Assembly: GCA_020744425.1 (NCBI GenBank)
Contig: JAGMUV010000004.1
Coordinates: 4,340,001 to 4,404,000 of the forward strand
DNA: 64,000 bases
Direction of reading: 5' to 3'
Source: Dactylonectria macrodidyma
Lineage: Eukaryota > Ascomycota > Sordariomycetes > Hypocreales > Nectriaceae
Shown piece after piece: positions 21,998 to 34,013 of the stretch; within the stretch, counting starts at the first letter, position 1; the number at the start of each line of letters is the position of its first letter. Both the position numbers and the translations under genes were made by a program. A model generated the notes under the pieces. It ran no database searches. It had not been told where the DNA came from and saw only the letters and a program-made list of their open reading frames with translations.

Positions 21998-23740
21998 CTC
22001 TGCGGCCGATCACGCCGGTGTATGATGCCGTCCAAAGGGCTTCGTAGCTCGCTGCGCTTGACCGAAAGTGAGCCAGCGTGTCTCTTCCGGATGGCTTAGG
22101 TATGGAGATGAAAGAAGCTTCGCCTGAGTTGAGGTGCACTAAAAAGAGACGTTAGGTTTGTTGTATCTGGGAACAGCTTGCATAGGGATGAATAATGATG
22201 AGGGGATACTAAGTGGGATGAAGCACGACTTGGAGTTACGTCAGATCTTCAGGTGAGATGAGGGCCAATCAGGGGGTAAATGTTTCAGTCATCATTATCC
22301 ACACATATGTCGTCAATAAGCTTGTGACTTCGATGTATTGCGGCTCGACAGCACGAGCGCGTATGACCAAAAGGCGTCATCATAAGAACACATGAGCGGG
22401 GAAATATTTGTCCGACAACGCGCTCTCACCAGTTGCTCAAGGTAAACCTGGTTGCCAGTTCTGGGTAATTTTTATAGAAGTTGATCCTCTACATCAATAG
22501 TCAATTTGTGCTATTGATGCATACTTTCCCAGTGCCAATTTTGGAAGCTTGTATTTTGATCAAGGAAGGTGGCCTTCGTGTATATTCACGCTGTCCCCAG
22601 TCGTCAATTTTCCTTCTTCAAAAAATCCAATTACCATGTACTTGAAAAAGCCTCATAGACCTATCGCTAGCTCGTTCATTGCGAAAATCTCAACGTTGCT
22701 TTTTACTTTTCCCTAAGCTCCTATCAAGTAGCGCTCCGCCTCGCCTCACAACTCAACGGATTAGGCGGAAGCTCGAAGAGCAATCGATCTCATCGCAATG
22801 AACGAGCTAGCGATAGGTCTACGAGGCTATTTCAAACACAAAGGATCTTGTCGCACTCATCGACTATGCTTAATTAAGCTGCCGATTAGGTTGCGAGGGG
22901 CGTCACTAATGCACCAGATTCCTCTACGATAACTAGCCATGTTGATCTAGAATCTGTGAACCCTGAAGACATCACCTCTTTCATGGCGCTGACCACATAG
23001 TAATTTATTTTAAAGACGCATGAAATCACTTTTGGGTCCGCTCTAAGAACGAGGAAATAGCGGAAAATGGTCGCCCTTCGCGAATAGTCCCCTCGATGAC
23101 AGTTACACTATAGAAGGTTCCCTAGCTACAATATTAGCAAGAAATATCACCACTGTTTCTTGCGCCTGGTACTTATTGATTTAGAATATGTCCTATCTTC
23201 TACGGATGAAATCTCGTATCTCATCTACCTTGTCCATGGGTAGAGGGATTTCGAGATTGAAAATTCTGTTTTAGTGGGTTGCTTATACCTCAATACTCCA
23301 TCCGCACATCAACACGACTCAGAAGATGGGAGCTTATGTTCATCAAGGCTGCCTGTACGTTATCTAATATTGCTGTCGGAATTGCGGGTTGATTCAAGGT
23401 GGCGGAAATGGCGGATCGCGGCTATATTTTCGGAGTGATTAAACTTTTTTGTCAAGTATATTCTGCCTCTCGTCTCTTTTGTAATACCTCAATGTAACAT
23501 ACAAATCTTTCTCTTGTCCCAACCTGATCAGAAACCTTCAACCAACGCGATGAATTCTCGTGAGGACAAACCGACCTCTCCATGTCGATTTCTATCCCTT
23601 TAGCGTGAACTTCGAGGACCCTATAGCTCCCATCTTGATTTTCCAGCGCTTGAGGATCTGTTTTGTTCCTGATTCTGGGCATACATCCTAGTGATGAGGT
23701 CCTGTGGCCTGTCCACCAAATTGACGCACCCATGGCCAGA
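21998..23740. other. gene-poor stretch with an inverted-repeat element
   Basis: About 1.7 kb without a gene. It holds the promoter side of the MFS gene on its left and the inverted-repeat element listed separately near 22.7 kb. The remainder, 22850-23740, shows no coding signal. Confidence 0.5.
22635..22843. repeat. inverted-repeat (MITE- or foldback-like) element
   Basis: Two arms of about 55-60 bases face each other around a loop of about 90 bases. The core of the left arm reads AGACCTATCGCTAGCTCGTT from 22658, and the right arm carries its exact reverse complement near 22802-22821. The match extends outward through TTGAAA-AGCCTC and inward past the CATTGCGA block with a few mismatches. 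A second, smaller inverted match sits inside the loop (CTCCGCCT against AGGCGG). No coding capacity is present. This is what a non-autonomous foldback or MITE insertion looks like. Target-site duplications could not be identified with confidence. Confidence 0.65.
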
Positions 23741-24205
23741 CTAACACAGGTCCCTCGAGACAGCATACTTACTCTTTTCTCGCAGGCGGTGTCCGTAGAA
23801 GTATAAAAGGTGCGGAATAGGCACAAGCGCAAGAGAAATGCATGCCATAATTGTGAGCGTATGCGCGGTTCCCGTATTCTCATAGAACAGGACCCCCATG
23901 ACGGTCATTCCTCCGGCAGCGACATAACGCACCAGCGAAGCAAAAGTCAGAGCCGAAGCAGAGTACACCTCGTAGGAGTCAATGATGTACAGATAGGTGC
24001 AAATGAAGACACCCGTGACGCCGAACCCGAAAAGTGAGGACGCAATTATTGGTGACTAGATGCTGATCTGAGAAGAGGCAGTCCATCCCATCCAGAAGAG
24101 AGACACGGGAATGGCTATGGCCATCCCAAGCATTGCAAACCAGAGACTCTCTTGCCCTCTTTCTGATGTTGGATTCTCATGGCAGGTGCTGCGGCTGACC
24201 TCTAC
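23741..24205 (-). pseudogene. truncated MFS drug transporter (DHA1-like), C-terminal fragment with a stop
   Basis: Only about the last 150 residues of a DHA1-type carrier remain. Readable pieces are ESLWFAMLGMAIAIPVSLFW, then GWTASSQISI, an in-frame TAG, SPIIASSLFGFGVTGVFI, CTYLYIIDSYEVYSASALTF and the final helix ending in LREKSKYAV. In relatives the residue at the stop is usually tryptophan, so TGG to TAG is the simplest lesion. The N-terminal two thirds are missing. The fragment begins within about 40-50 bases of the stop codon of the degraded transcription factor next to it, implying a deletion junction there. It is inferred to be non-functional. Confidence 0.75.
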
Positions 24206-24240
24206 AACTGGTTTCAGATACGCAATATGCACAGATAACT

Positions 24241-25600
24241 CTATGAAGAAGGGACGTTTTCCCAGCCCCATTCTTCTTTCAGTTGTGTCAGTCTCCACTC
24301 AGTAAAGCAGCCTGTAGTGATCTGCAAGCCCACCAAAAGATCGGCTACGACAACTTGTTACTCATTCTCTTCCAAGCAGCGACCGGCTAGATTCAATGGC
24401 TCAAACAACTGTATCTGAACATCTGGCTGTGGTCTGCCAAGAGCAATAGAGCAAATCTCATGAGCGTGTCGGTTGATCTGATTTGAGACTTGGCGATAGG
24501 CGCTGAGGCGTTGTATTCCATTTCGTGGATTGAATGATTCGTGCTCGGTGGCTTGTGGAGGAGCAACAACATCCTGGTAAAGTGGTATCATAGCAGCGTG
24601 GCAGCGCCTGTTGCGTTGCTGTAGAATACTTCTGGAAAAGGTACTTTAATTGCAGATAATTCTCTCTGCGGAATTCTGGACCTTGAGCTGGAGCTACGTT
24701 CTGTATGAGTGTGGTAACGTTGCAGTGACGTTGTGAGGCATGGTTGAAAGCCTTCTGGTAGTGATTGATACCAGATATCAAGGTGTTCATGGATATGGTC
24801 CCAGCAGGAAAGGCCGGCAGATGTCAACCAACCCGTGCGCTGTTCAGCAACAAACACAGAAACATAGTTCAGTGTCTTCAACACGGTCCAGATCAAGGAC
24901 CTGCATACTATTGTTTCTGTCATTTTGCACAACAATAATCCATCGCCACTCTGGAATAGCGGTTCTGGGACGCAGTCATCAGAGGCTGTAGTCATTGGCA
25001 GTCCAGCAGCTTTCCAGAGACGCTTGTCTGCAATGTCGAGTTGTGTTTTACTCTTTGCAGCGTAGGATATCACATAGTCGACGCAGGCAAAGCTCCAAAA
25101 GGACGCGCGCCACGCTTTTGTAGTGTCAAGATCGCACTGCATGGTGGATGCTGGAATTCTGAGCGACGCTGCTGGATCATGCTCAAAATCTAGGCCCAGG
25201 AGATGCTGAGCGCCAGACATATGCCTATAGTTTGATATGGTAAGCGAGGGAACATGGCTGTCATGCAGAGGTCTCACTGCATCATGCTCGGCTGCCGATC
25301 ATCTAGTGATTCATACAATAGAAAGATGGACACAGCGGCGAGAAGATCGTCAATTGTCTCGAGTTCAGTGCGTTGTTGATGACGTCCAGGCGTTGATGGC
25401 GTAGTGTATGATGGGCTGGGCTGGCTCGAAGCGAGTAGAGTAGTTGGCGATCCACCGCTCATAATAGGGGAACTTGCTTAAATAGTCTCTGGTTGGCCGC
25501 TTTCTGTCGGCTACGCGATGAGTCTTGCGAGACAATCGCCAGGGCATGGCAGATACATGGCACACCTGGCTGAGACCACCGGGATCAAACCGGGAGGTCG
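24241..25600 (-). pseudogene. Zn2Cys6-type fungal transcription factor, degraded
   Basis: Reading from right to left, a fungal-specific transcription factor middle-homology region is clear: YLSKFPYYERWIANYSTRFE, then ELETIDDLLAAVSIFLLYES, a normal intron at 25277-25225 and the stretch SGAQHLLGLDFEHDPAASLR. It continues through RASFWSFACVDYVISYAAKS and PFPEVFYSNATGAAT and finishes EWRLTQLKEEWGWENVPSS before the natural TAG. Lesions are two single-base deletions about 24 bases apart near 25380-25410, an in-frame TGA near 24588, one further single-base deletion near 24550 and an in-frame TAA near 24358. No zinc-cluster exon was found upstream. The gene is inferred dead. Confidence 0.8.
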
Positions 25601-28600
25601 ATTGAGATCATATGGAATCTGCCGACACTAGTGAGGCATCCACGTATCACGCACAATCTAGGTCTATTACGCATTCAATTGGAACTAGCGACGACACTAA
25701 GCACGTACTGTAAGAGAATCCTCACATCTTGCGCCTTGTCGATGACAAGCAACCCCACACCACCTTACGCCACCAGTGTGCACACGTGGGAGAAGTGATG
25801 CTAGACAAATGCGACAAATCAACAACCCCGAAAACGGAATTAAACTTGGGCCATGGCTACTCAATATTAATTCAAGATTACGACTGTCGCAATGTTGGAA
25901 CCATTTCAATCTTCGGCGTGAAGATCTGGAAGAGTCATTGCAGCCGATCCTTGGCCAACCATCAAATATTTTATTCTGCATCCTCTTTCCGTCGCTTCTT
26001 CACTGTCAACTCATCTTCACCGGTGGTCGCCATGTCCTTTCAATCATTTCAGTTTCATATAGAAGTCACTGGCGCATTAACGATTAAATGTCAGCCGTGT
26101 AGCGGTCCTGCCTCCCATGCTCCTCCACTTTAACTCACTGAATGCGGTGCTTGTGCTGGCATTGTTACGTCTAACAAACAAATAGTCTACCAACAATGAT
26201 AGCTGTTCTTGAAATTGTTGATCTGCAAGACAGCACAGGGGAGAGAACTCTGAGACGATGAGGCGGACTCGGAATGGAGCCGTCAGGTGACCTTAAGCCC
26301 TTCTGCGGCGGCGAGAAGAGCGTCTCCCGATTCGATACCGGTACAATGCTATTACAGATTATACCGCCTTAGACGACAGAGCCGGAAGACCTAACCTGTT
26401 TGGTGATGTAGTAGTAACACAACGCGTCCAGGGGGGTCCTTCACGCTTGGTGTCTTGTATCCCACTAGTCTAAATCCAGAAGTAGCCAGCGAAGGAGGGA
26501 GAGCCGGCTCCATAGCCATAGTTACGAAATCCAGCACAGCGTTGAAAGATACCACATACATATAGCCCAGCTTACAGTTTACGATCCTCGGCTATACCAG
26601 AAGTGATCGTTTTCGCTAATGAAGATCGCCCAGGAGATATGTGACTAGGCGGCCCAAGTCAAAGTTGACTCGCAGAAGCTTCTTGCCTTGTCTAATTCGA
26701 ATTCGGGCATCAATCATTTGTGATAATGAGGACAATCCGATGCTATCCGTGCCTAAAATTCGTTTCATATTGCAACTCTATACACATCGGCCGATGTGTG
26801 GGAAGGATGACGTCGTTTCGTCATGCGCGATTCTCCAACGAGGCTCGAGATTCGATGGAGGCACCGGATGCTCTCAACGAGTGTGCATTGAAAAGCGGCC
26901 ACTTTATGCGTAGACAAATAATTAGTTCTTGAATGTGTTACAGAAATTTGGGGGTTGAGCCTTCGATTTCTGCGCACTCTCCAACTTCGTGAAACAGCAA
27001 TCTGCAACTGCAAAGTCCTTAGTTGCATAGTGCGACAAGTAGTTGAAATCCTTAACGGGCATACCTAGAAAGATGGCGAGAAACATTCACCACGCCACGT
27101 CTGCAAGAAGCACTTGAGGTTGCTTTGGTACAAAACTAGACGTGTGGTGGCCTTGGCTATCTTGCCGCCATGCACCCCGTGAACGAGGGACACGCGCTGC
27201 AGTTGCCAAGTTAGGTGTTTGTGAAAGAACACAATAAATCCACGCTTTTCATAGCGCCTTAAGATCCATAATACAATCAAGTATGATGCTTCTGCAAATT
27301 GAAAGGTTTTGAGTACGGAATAGATGTAAAGCAATTGTAACAGAGAACGAACATACCAAAAGCCAAGGCTCCTACCCTAGGGCTTGCCTTATCGCCCGGT
27401 ATACCCTTGCGACATCAGATTACACATGCCAGCTAAAGTATCTAATTCTAAAGGCATAAATCGGGGTCATGCGTATCGTAGCTTTACTATAGTGTTTGCT
27501 GCACGATTCATCAAGGGTGAGTTGCTGCTGGCACAAAAACAACTTACTTATGACACTGATTTCAGCTCAGGTGCACAGCAGCATGAACTCTTTCAGTGCA
27601 ACGTACAAGTTACACAACGTACAGCTTGTACATGCATTGAATGCAGTAAACCTCCTTTGACCATCGGAATCCGCATGATCCGACGGTAACTAGCGCGCCG
27701 ACCATTGTCGGGGCACCGGACAACCATTGGAAAGTAATGCCATGGCTCCATGCTTCTTGGGTCGACACTCATCGGCAATATGAACCGGGACGGTAGTCCT
27801 CAATACACCATAAAACAAAACATTGAAGAAGAAATAGATCAACCGATGTGGAAACTCTTGTATTTATCGCGCCGTTGGGCGGTGACACAGCAGCGCAATC
27901 GACAGTGAACACGACCGGCCGTAATGGGTATTCCGTCACAATCAAACCATTAAAGAAGGTGTCGAGAAGCTTTCCTTCAGTATTTTCGATGGATCCGAGG
28001 ATAGCTGCGAGCTTATATGCGACATTGTCGAGGATGGCTAGTAGCTCGGTGGACGAGACAAAAGTCGAAAATGTCGATGAAGGATGAGACCTCTCATCAC
28101 ATGAACCTACCCAATCGTTCCGAGAGGCGATCCATGGGCTGTAAACCGGACTAACAAAGAACCATACCATGCCCTCCAATACCGAGTAGCTTTGCGGCGA
28201 GACTGGTGTTGGCGTTGAGGACTAGATTGACGCGGATTGACCGACAGAATTGGAACATGAGCCGTGGAGATTGTCATCAGAGCGAAAATTTAGCGATTAT
28301 TTTAACGGTTCGCATTTTATCAAGGTGCGCTCAATGCCCTGTTATATTACCTGTATCTGTGAAGACCCTCAGTGGTCGCGTCGTAACTTAGTATAATCGT
28401 ATTCGCGTCTGAATCCAGATCATATCGGGCCGTATACCCTTGTTCAGTACCCCAACCTGTCACGTGAGAACCCAGCACACCTGGAAGCCCTTTTGGTCGG
28501 AACTTGTGTCGACAGCCAATCCCTTTCTCACCTGCTATAACGAGGCGGAGGATCGAGGCCGTCCAGCCCGTATAACGAGGCCAATTGCAAACGACACCCT

Positions 28601-28878
28601 CACGCAGAAGCATTGCAAGATATGCCCAGAGCCACGCCTCGATGGGCAGACGACAAGCCGCAAGCCAAGGTTGCCTCGGGCGGTGTCCAATAAGCCGAGA
28701 GGATTCCGACAGCGACGTGCCGGCACATGTGGTCAACGCGGGCCCCTAATTTGAGGCAAAACTTGTGCCAGCGCCACACCACCATCCTGACGCTTTCCCC
28801 GGCACATGATCGAGGCAAGGACGAGTCGGGCGTCGTACGTGTCTCCTATATACGCCAAGCATTCGGGGGATAAGGTGT

Positions 28879-29144
28879 CTTGGGTCGTCTTGGGGTTGAC
28901 TTGGGTGTGTCGAATAAACGATAAACCAAACGGAAAAGGGGGCCTGCTTTTCCGACCTGGGGCTCAGACGGAGATGCAACGTCGAAATGTTCCTCCAATG
29001 ATATCTCGCCTACCAGGTTCTGGTTTAAGCTCACGCACCCCCAACCCCAAATGTCCGAAGGGCATTGGGGTACTGAGTAAGGATGATTCAACCCCCAACC
29101 CCAAGTGATGCGGCAAGCTTTGGGGAACCGGGGACGGATCATAA
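28879..29144. repeat. repeat patch of CTTGGG / ACCCCCAACCCCAA motifs
   Basis: CTTGGG occurs three times within 27 bases (28879, 28889 and 28900). ACCCCCAACCCCAA occurs twice as an exact 14-base direct repeat at 29037-29050 and 29091-29104. Each copy is followed by an inverted TTGGGG partner (29065-29070 and 29120-29125), so each can form a small stem-loop. The two units are about 54 bases long and remain similar beyond the repeat. The TTGGGGTTG at 28889-28898 is the reverse complement of the core of these units, which gives an inverted pair about 150 bases apart. It could be a degraded mobile element or a regulatory array; no coding frame is present. Confidence 0.5.
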
Positions 29145-30151
29145 TGTTCCATCAATCACAGTGTCGTATTGCTGCCCCACAGCTGTATTTCTCCAGCAGA
29201 GTACCGCAGCGGTACAGTGCCGGTGGGCATATTTGCGCTGGCAGCTGTTGTACGAGCCTATTAGACCATCAAGTACCTGTCACAATGTCAACCATCACGG
29301 CGTTCCACTGCCACAACGTCACAATCTCCAGCATGGTCCCGAGAGTCACCGAGCCGAGCTGCATGGCAAGTTCGAGGCCTCGTCGGATCCCGGAATGTTA
29401 CTGGAGCAAAATCGGCAAGGGCCACGCCGTGTAGAACAGTGACAAGAGACGATGCAGCCCACTCAAACCCACATCTCGAGAGACCTTCTAGCCTCTCTTT
29501 GGTCTCCAACTGTGCGATCTCGCGACAGGTCTTTACTTTGTGGATACTTCGAAATAACTCTATATCCCCGCAGCCGCCATTCCCCAGAGAACCCCCGCAT
29601 TAGGCTAAAGGCGGGGGCTGGGGGCGGAAGAGGGAGGAGGAAAGAGGCGAGGAGATGAGTGGTGATGAGTGACAATGACATCTCGAGGCCAGTGTATAGA
29701 GTTGCGACGCACGGAGAGCGTCTGAGCCAGGACGTCGATTGTTTGCAACGATCAAACCGTAGCAGTTTGGCCATATCATTCCAATGCTTCATTGTCGTCA
29801 GCTTCTCTCGCCAAATTGCTGCTGCATCATACCGCCTCATTCATCAACAAGGGCCACCTCGATTAGATCCCGTACAGTGTAGCTTAGCACATGCAACCTT
29901 GTTTCGGACGTGGCCTCGTTCAGAAAAGGCACTTAGCTACCCCAAACATGAATGGAGGGCTATGCTGCAACTAGCTAGGATGTACGCACTGTTCGCTCTC
30001 TCTTTTGCATTCTCTCCGTCCGACCCCCTCCACACCTCCATCCCATCCATCCTTTCCATCCATGATCCATCCACTGAAGCAGAAGCCTTGGGAAAAAAAA
30101 GACGAGCAGGGACCCTCCCTCAACGCCAATGTAAAAATCAGGAGACCCGGG

Positions 30152-30169
30152 GTAAGACTAGGGTCTTAC
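30152..30169. repeat. perfect 7-base inverted repeat
   Basis: GTAAGAC and GTCTTAC are separated by four bases, about 380 bases upstream of the sugar transporter ATG. It may be a protein-binding palindrome. Confidence 0.4.
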
Positions 30170-30200
30170 GCGATCTCACTCTAACCCGCGTCTGGCGTCT

Positions 30201-30217
30201 CTGGGGTTGATCCCCAG
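30201..30217. promoter_or_regulatory. candidate CreA/Mig1-type inverted site upstream of the sugar transporter
   Basis: CTGGGG (30201-30206) and CCCCAG (30212-30217) form a perfect inverted pair with a five-base spacer, about 330 bases before the ATG. CTGGGG fits the SYGGRG consensus bound by the fungal carbon catabolite repressor CreA, and closely spaced pairs are the functional arrangement known from Aspergillus promoters. Glucose-dependent control of the transporter is inferred from this. Confidence 0.5.
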
Positions 30218-30547
30218 CTTGGACTTTTGGATTGTGCGTGCTGCTCAACTTTTCCTCACTGGTTCCTCACTGGTTTGCAGGGCTTCCCCTCATCCGATCA
30301 GCGAGCCATCGCGGCCTGCAACCATCCTTATCAAGGTCGCATCGCCGCACCTATTTTGCTTTGATCCTTCCCTCTTCCCTCTCTTTTTCTTCATCATCTT
30401 CTCAAGTCCATCTTGCAAGAGTCCCCTGTACTCACCGAGAGAGAGACAGCCTTGATCTTTGATCAGCCACCAACCTCTCCTTGCATCTTATCTGCCCGCC
30501 CTCTTTTTCCCCACAAGAGCGCGCTATCGCGTCCAGATTCGCCCACC

Positions 30548-32719
30548 ATGCTCGAGAAGATCCTCCAGGCCGTCATTCGCAATGACGCCATGAAGAATGA
30601 CCCCAAAGAGGTCTACGGATGGCGAGTCTTTGCACTCGTCTTTTCTGCCTGCTTCGGAGGCATGCTCTTCGGCTGGGAGACTGGCGCCATTGGCGGCATC
30701 TTAGCCATGGAGCCTGCCCAGGTGAGGTTTGGCTATGCCGACCTCACGCCCAAACAGAAGTCGACCCAGAGCCAGAACATCGTCTCGACCCTCCAAGCTG
30801 GCTGCTTCGTCGCCTGTTTCATGACTTACTACGCCGCTGATCGCTTCGGTCGCCGCATGTCGCTCATCGGTACTGGTTTCCTCGCCCTTGTCGGTGTCGT
30901 CTTCCAGGCCGCCTCCGCTGCCCATGGAAACCTCGCCGTCATGTATGTCGGTCGCTTCCTCGCTGGTCTCGGTGTCGGTGCCGCTTCCACCTTAACTCCC
31001 CTCTACATCTCCGAGTGCGCCCCGCGTGCCATCCGTGGTGGTTTGACTGGTTCGTCGCGTCCTCTCCGCTGCTTCTAATGAGACATCGCTCACAGCTTCA
31101 TCCAGCTTTCTATCAGCTCTTCATCGTCTTCGGCATCATGATTGCCTTCTGGTACGTTGCTTATGAAATAAAATATCTCTTTGCCAAGCATCTTGGCTAA
31201 TGATCGACTCTAGGATTAACTATGGCTGCTCATTGCATGTCAGCGGCTCGGCCGTCTACATCGTTCCTCTCACTCTCCAGGGTCTCCCCGCCGTGTAAGC
31301 GATCCCATCGGTCCCGCTAAATCGACTCTTACCAATAACATATCAGGTTTCTCATCATGGGCATGCTCGTCTCTCCCGAGAGGTATAGTTCAACCACCAC
31401 CCTTTCGTTTGCAACACTTTTTCCCGCTAACAGGACATACGTAGCCCTCGATGGTGCGCCAGACAGGATCACTGGGAAGAAGCTACTGCTATTTTGGTCC
31501 GACTTCGAGGGTAGGTTGCATTTCATCTCAACCATCACGACGGCTATACTTACCAATTCCAGACTTCCTGCCGAGTCCGAATACGTCTCAACTGAGGTCC
31601 AGGAGATGGCTAGCCAGCTCGAGGCTGAGCGCCGTCTTGTCGGCGATGCCACCAATGCCACTCTACTCAAGGAGATGATCCTCGTTCCCAGCAACCGCAA
31701 GCGAGCCTTGATCTCAATTTTCCTCATGATTTGCCAGCAGATGACTGGTGTCAACTCGATTGTAAGTTGCACTCATGAGGGTGCCGAGAAATTAATAGAC
31801 CCAAGTGTGCTAATTTGAGACGCACAGAACTACTACGCACCCCAGATTTTCCAGAGTCTCGGTTTGACTGGCACTGACTCTTCGCTGTTTGCCACTGGCA
31901 TCTACGGTGTCGTCAAGCTCGCCGCCATTGCTGTCTTCCTCGTCTTCATCGCCGATTCTCTTGGTCGACGCCGCAGTCTGCTGTGGACCAGTCTCGCCCA
32001 GGGTATTGTCATGTACATCATTGGCATCTACGGCAGAGTCTCCCCACCCACTGAGGGCCAAGGTGTACGTAAACACTGTGGCGAAACGCTGTTTCGTTGG
32101 TCACTTTGAGCGCTGACATGTTCTTCAACAGGTTTCTGCTTTCGGATACGTCGCCATCACCTGTATCTTCCTCTGGGCTGCGTATGTTTTACACTCACCA
32201 TGCATGGGATAATCGAAGGTTACTAATATTGTGAAAAGTCTCTTCCAGTTCGGCTGGGGCCCATGCTGCTGGATTCTCATTTCTGAGATTCCCACCGCGC
32301 GTCTCCGTGCCATGAACGTTGCTATTGGTGCCGCCACGCAGTGGCTCTTCAACTTCATCATTGCTCGAAGTATGGTAAACTACATCCTAGTCTCAAAACC
32401 TAGATTGCTAACTTTTTTTCTCAGCTGTCCTCACCATGTCCTCGACTATGGGTAACGCTGGATACGTAAGTGGAAATATCCCATCCAATCATTTCCAGTC
32501 CTATACTGACTAGTGACGCAGGGCATGTTCTTCATGTTTGCGACATTCGATCTCCTCATGGGCATCTTCGTCTATTTCTTCGTCCCCGAGACCAAGGGTA
32601 TCAGCCTGGAGAAGATGGATGATCTCTTTGGCATGACGGCGGATGTCAAGAGGCTTGATGATGAGCCGGAGACTGGACGGCCCCAGAGCATCCGTGAGGA
32701 ACATGCTGACAAGAAATAA
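30548..32719 (+). CDS. MFS sugar (hexose or quinate-type) transporter
   Basis: Eleven exons join in frame to 528 residues: 30548-31049, 31106-31151, 31214-31294, 31347-31382, 31445-31510, 31563-31761, 31828-32064, 32132-32181, 32239-32369, 32425-32465 and 32522-32719. Sugar-porter signatures are complete: [16 protein letters not shown] in TM1, [55 protein letters not shown] and the final [17 protein letters not shown]. The late loop [20 protein letters not shown] is seen in both hexose carriers and quinate permeases, so the substrate is left open. The start ATG sits in a CACCATG context after a pyrimidine-rich leader. The gene stands alone, with a CreA-like pair upstream. Confidence 0.92.
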
Positions 32720-34013
32720 TTTTCGATTCACTTGGCGAAGTTGTTGGATTTATCAGATGCGGTGGAATCACTCCCTCGCTACCGTTGGTGTGGATAAGTG
32801 TGATGCATGACAGCCAAGAGGCCATCCGATACTCGATTGCCGGTTATCAAGAGAAATGGACAGGGGGCATCCGCGTAGTAATGCGTATGTAGATAATAGA
32901 GTGCTTATCTGCACCTATACCTTCCTATATAACCTTGTACCTATGCCTGAATCAAGATGTCATCATCGCCTCCTTGATGACAACGCGCGTGATAGGCACG
33001 AGGAGGAACAGAAAAACGCCTCATTCACAATGTACGAAGATCACAGCAACCATCAGTTTCTCGCCGAGGTGGTAACGCGACGGCGCTATTTGAAGTTAGT
33101 GTGAACAAGAGGCTATGAAGGGCGTGTAAAAAAAAGTTTTGTCTTGGCCATTTTCAAGGTCCCGATATGTTACCCCAGAGCAAAGCCGACGTACTCCGTC
33201 ATTTGCGTAAGTCGTGTGAGAAACGAAATAAATTGCCACCGACCTCTCGTAATTCTTAAATGAACTATTTGGGTTATATTTCTTGCGGGTTAAGCTTGAT
33301 GGCGATCGCTTAACTCAATATTTTTTCTTTCCGTCAATCGAGTTTTGAACACGATGAGTCGCGTCGCGGACGGACAAACTATTCCTCGGCATTCAAAATT
33401 ATTCAAATGAAAATATTAGACACACCAGACCTCCTTCTACTCAAACGTTCTCATCAAAGCTCACCTTGCTCAACTTTCCGTCAAGGTCGAATTTTGTGGC
33501 GATGGGGTTGTAGGGTAGCTTCAGGACAATGCAAGAGCCAATGGATATCATTTCGGAATTTCACGACGGGAAATTCAAGGTAGCAAAACTGTGGTAAGAT
33601 TGCTTGGAGAAGCTAGAATCTTTATTGGGTATCTATAGCTGGGGCTTACTTTGGAGCAGCCGGTAACAATGCATCCTACGGGTCGGCTTCAAATATTGGC
33701 CTTCCACCAGCGTGTAAGCACCTCTGTAGCCACCAGGGCCAGGAGATGGTGTCTCTCCGTCATACCGTAAAGCTACATACACGCATATCCTTTCATTCTC
33801 CCGATCCGGACGGAAGTTCTTGGACTTTAAAAGATACTCATGGCAGTTGTCATACAGCCCCAGACACAAAATGATGCGTCACTTGGGTCAAGGAATTGAT
33901 GCCACAGACGGCCTACGACAAGCCCCCTCGTGGTTCCATAAATGATGGCTGTGTAATCATGCAGTATGTGGCGACTGGTAGCTGAACGGAATGGAAGCCA
34001 CTCAGCGCTAGGT
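32720..34013. other. intergenic, no gene recognised
   Basis: About 1.3 kb between two genes whose 3' ends face each other. Short frames at 32856-33104 and 33633-33869 carry no motif. Nothing else is visible. Confidence 0.5.

Larger units (their letters stand above)
25601..30547. other. long gene-poor region
   Basis: Nearly 5 kb with no supportable gene. The longest frames, such as 27769-28179 on the minus strand (136 codons) and 28347-28736 on the minus strand (129 codons), have no recognisable motif or splice partners. A patch of repeated and inverted GGGG-rich motifs at 28.88-29.14 kb and a small inverted repeat at 30152-30169 are treated separately. The right end, with a long pyrimidine-rich tract at about 30365-30412, should be the promoter of the sugar transporter. 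Confidence 0.5.

Noticed and set aside
25697..25981. Cysteine-containing frame considered as the missing zinc cluster of the degraded factor
   Set aside because: Spacing CHRQGARC does not fit CX2CX6C, and the frame does not connect to the middle-homology region.
27769..28179. 136-codon open frame on the minus strand
   Set aside because: No motif, signal peptide or splice continuation was recognised, and the antisense strand is almost equally open. Too weak to call a gene.
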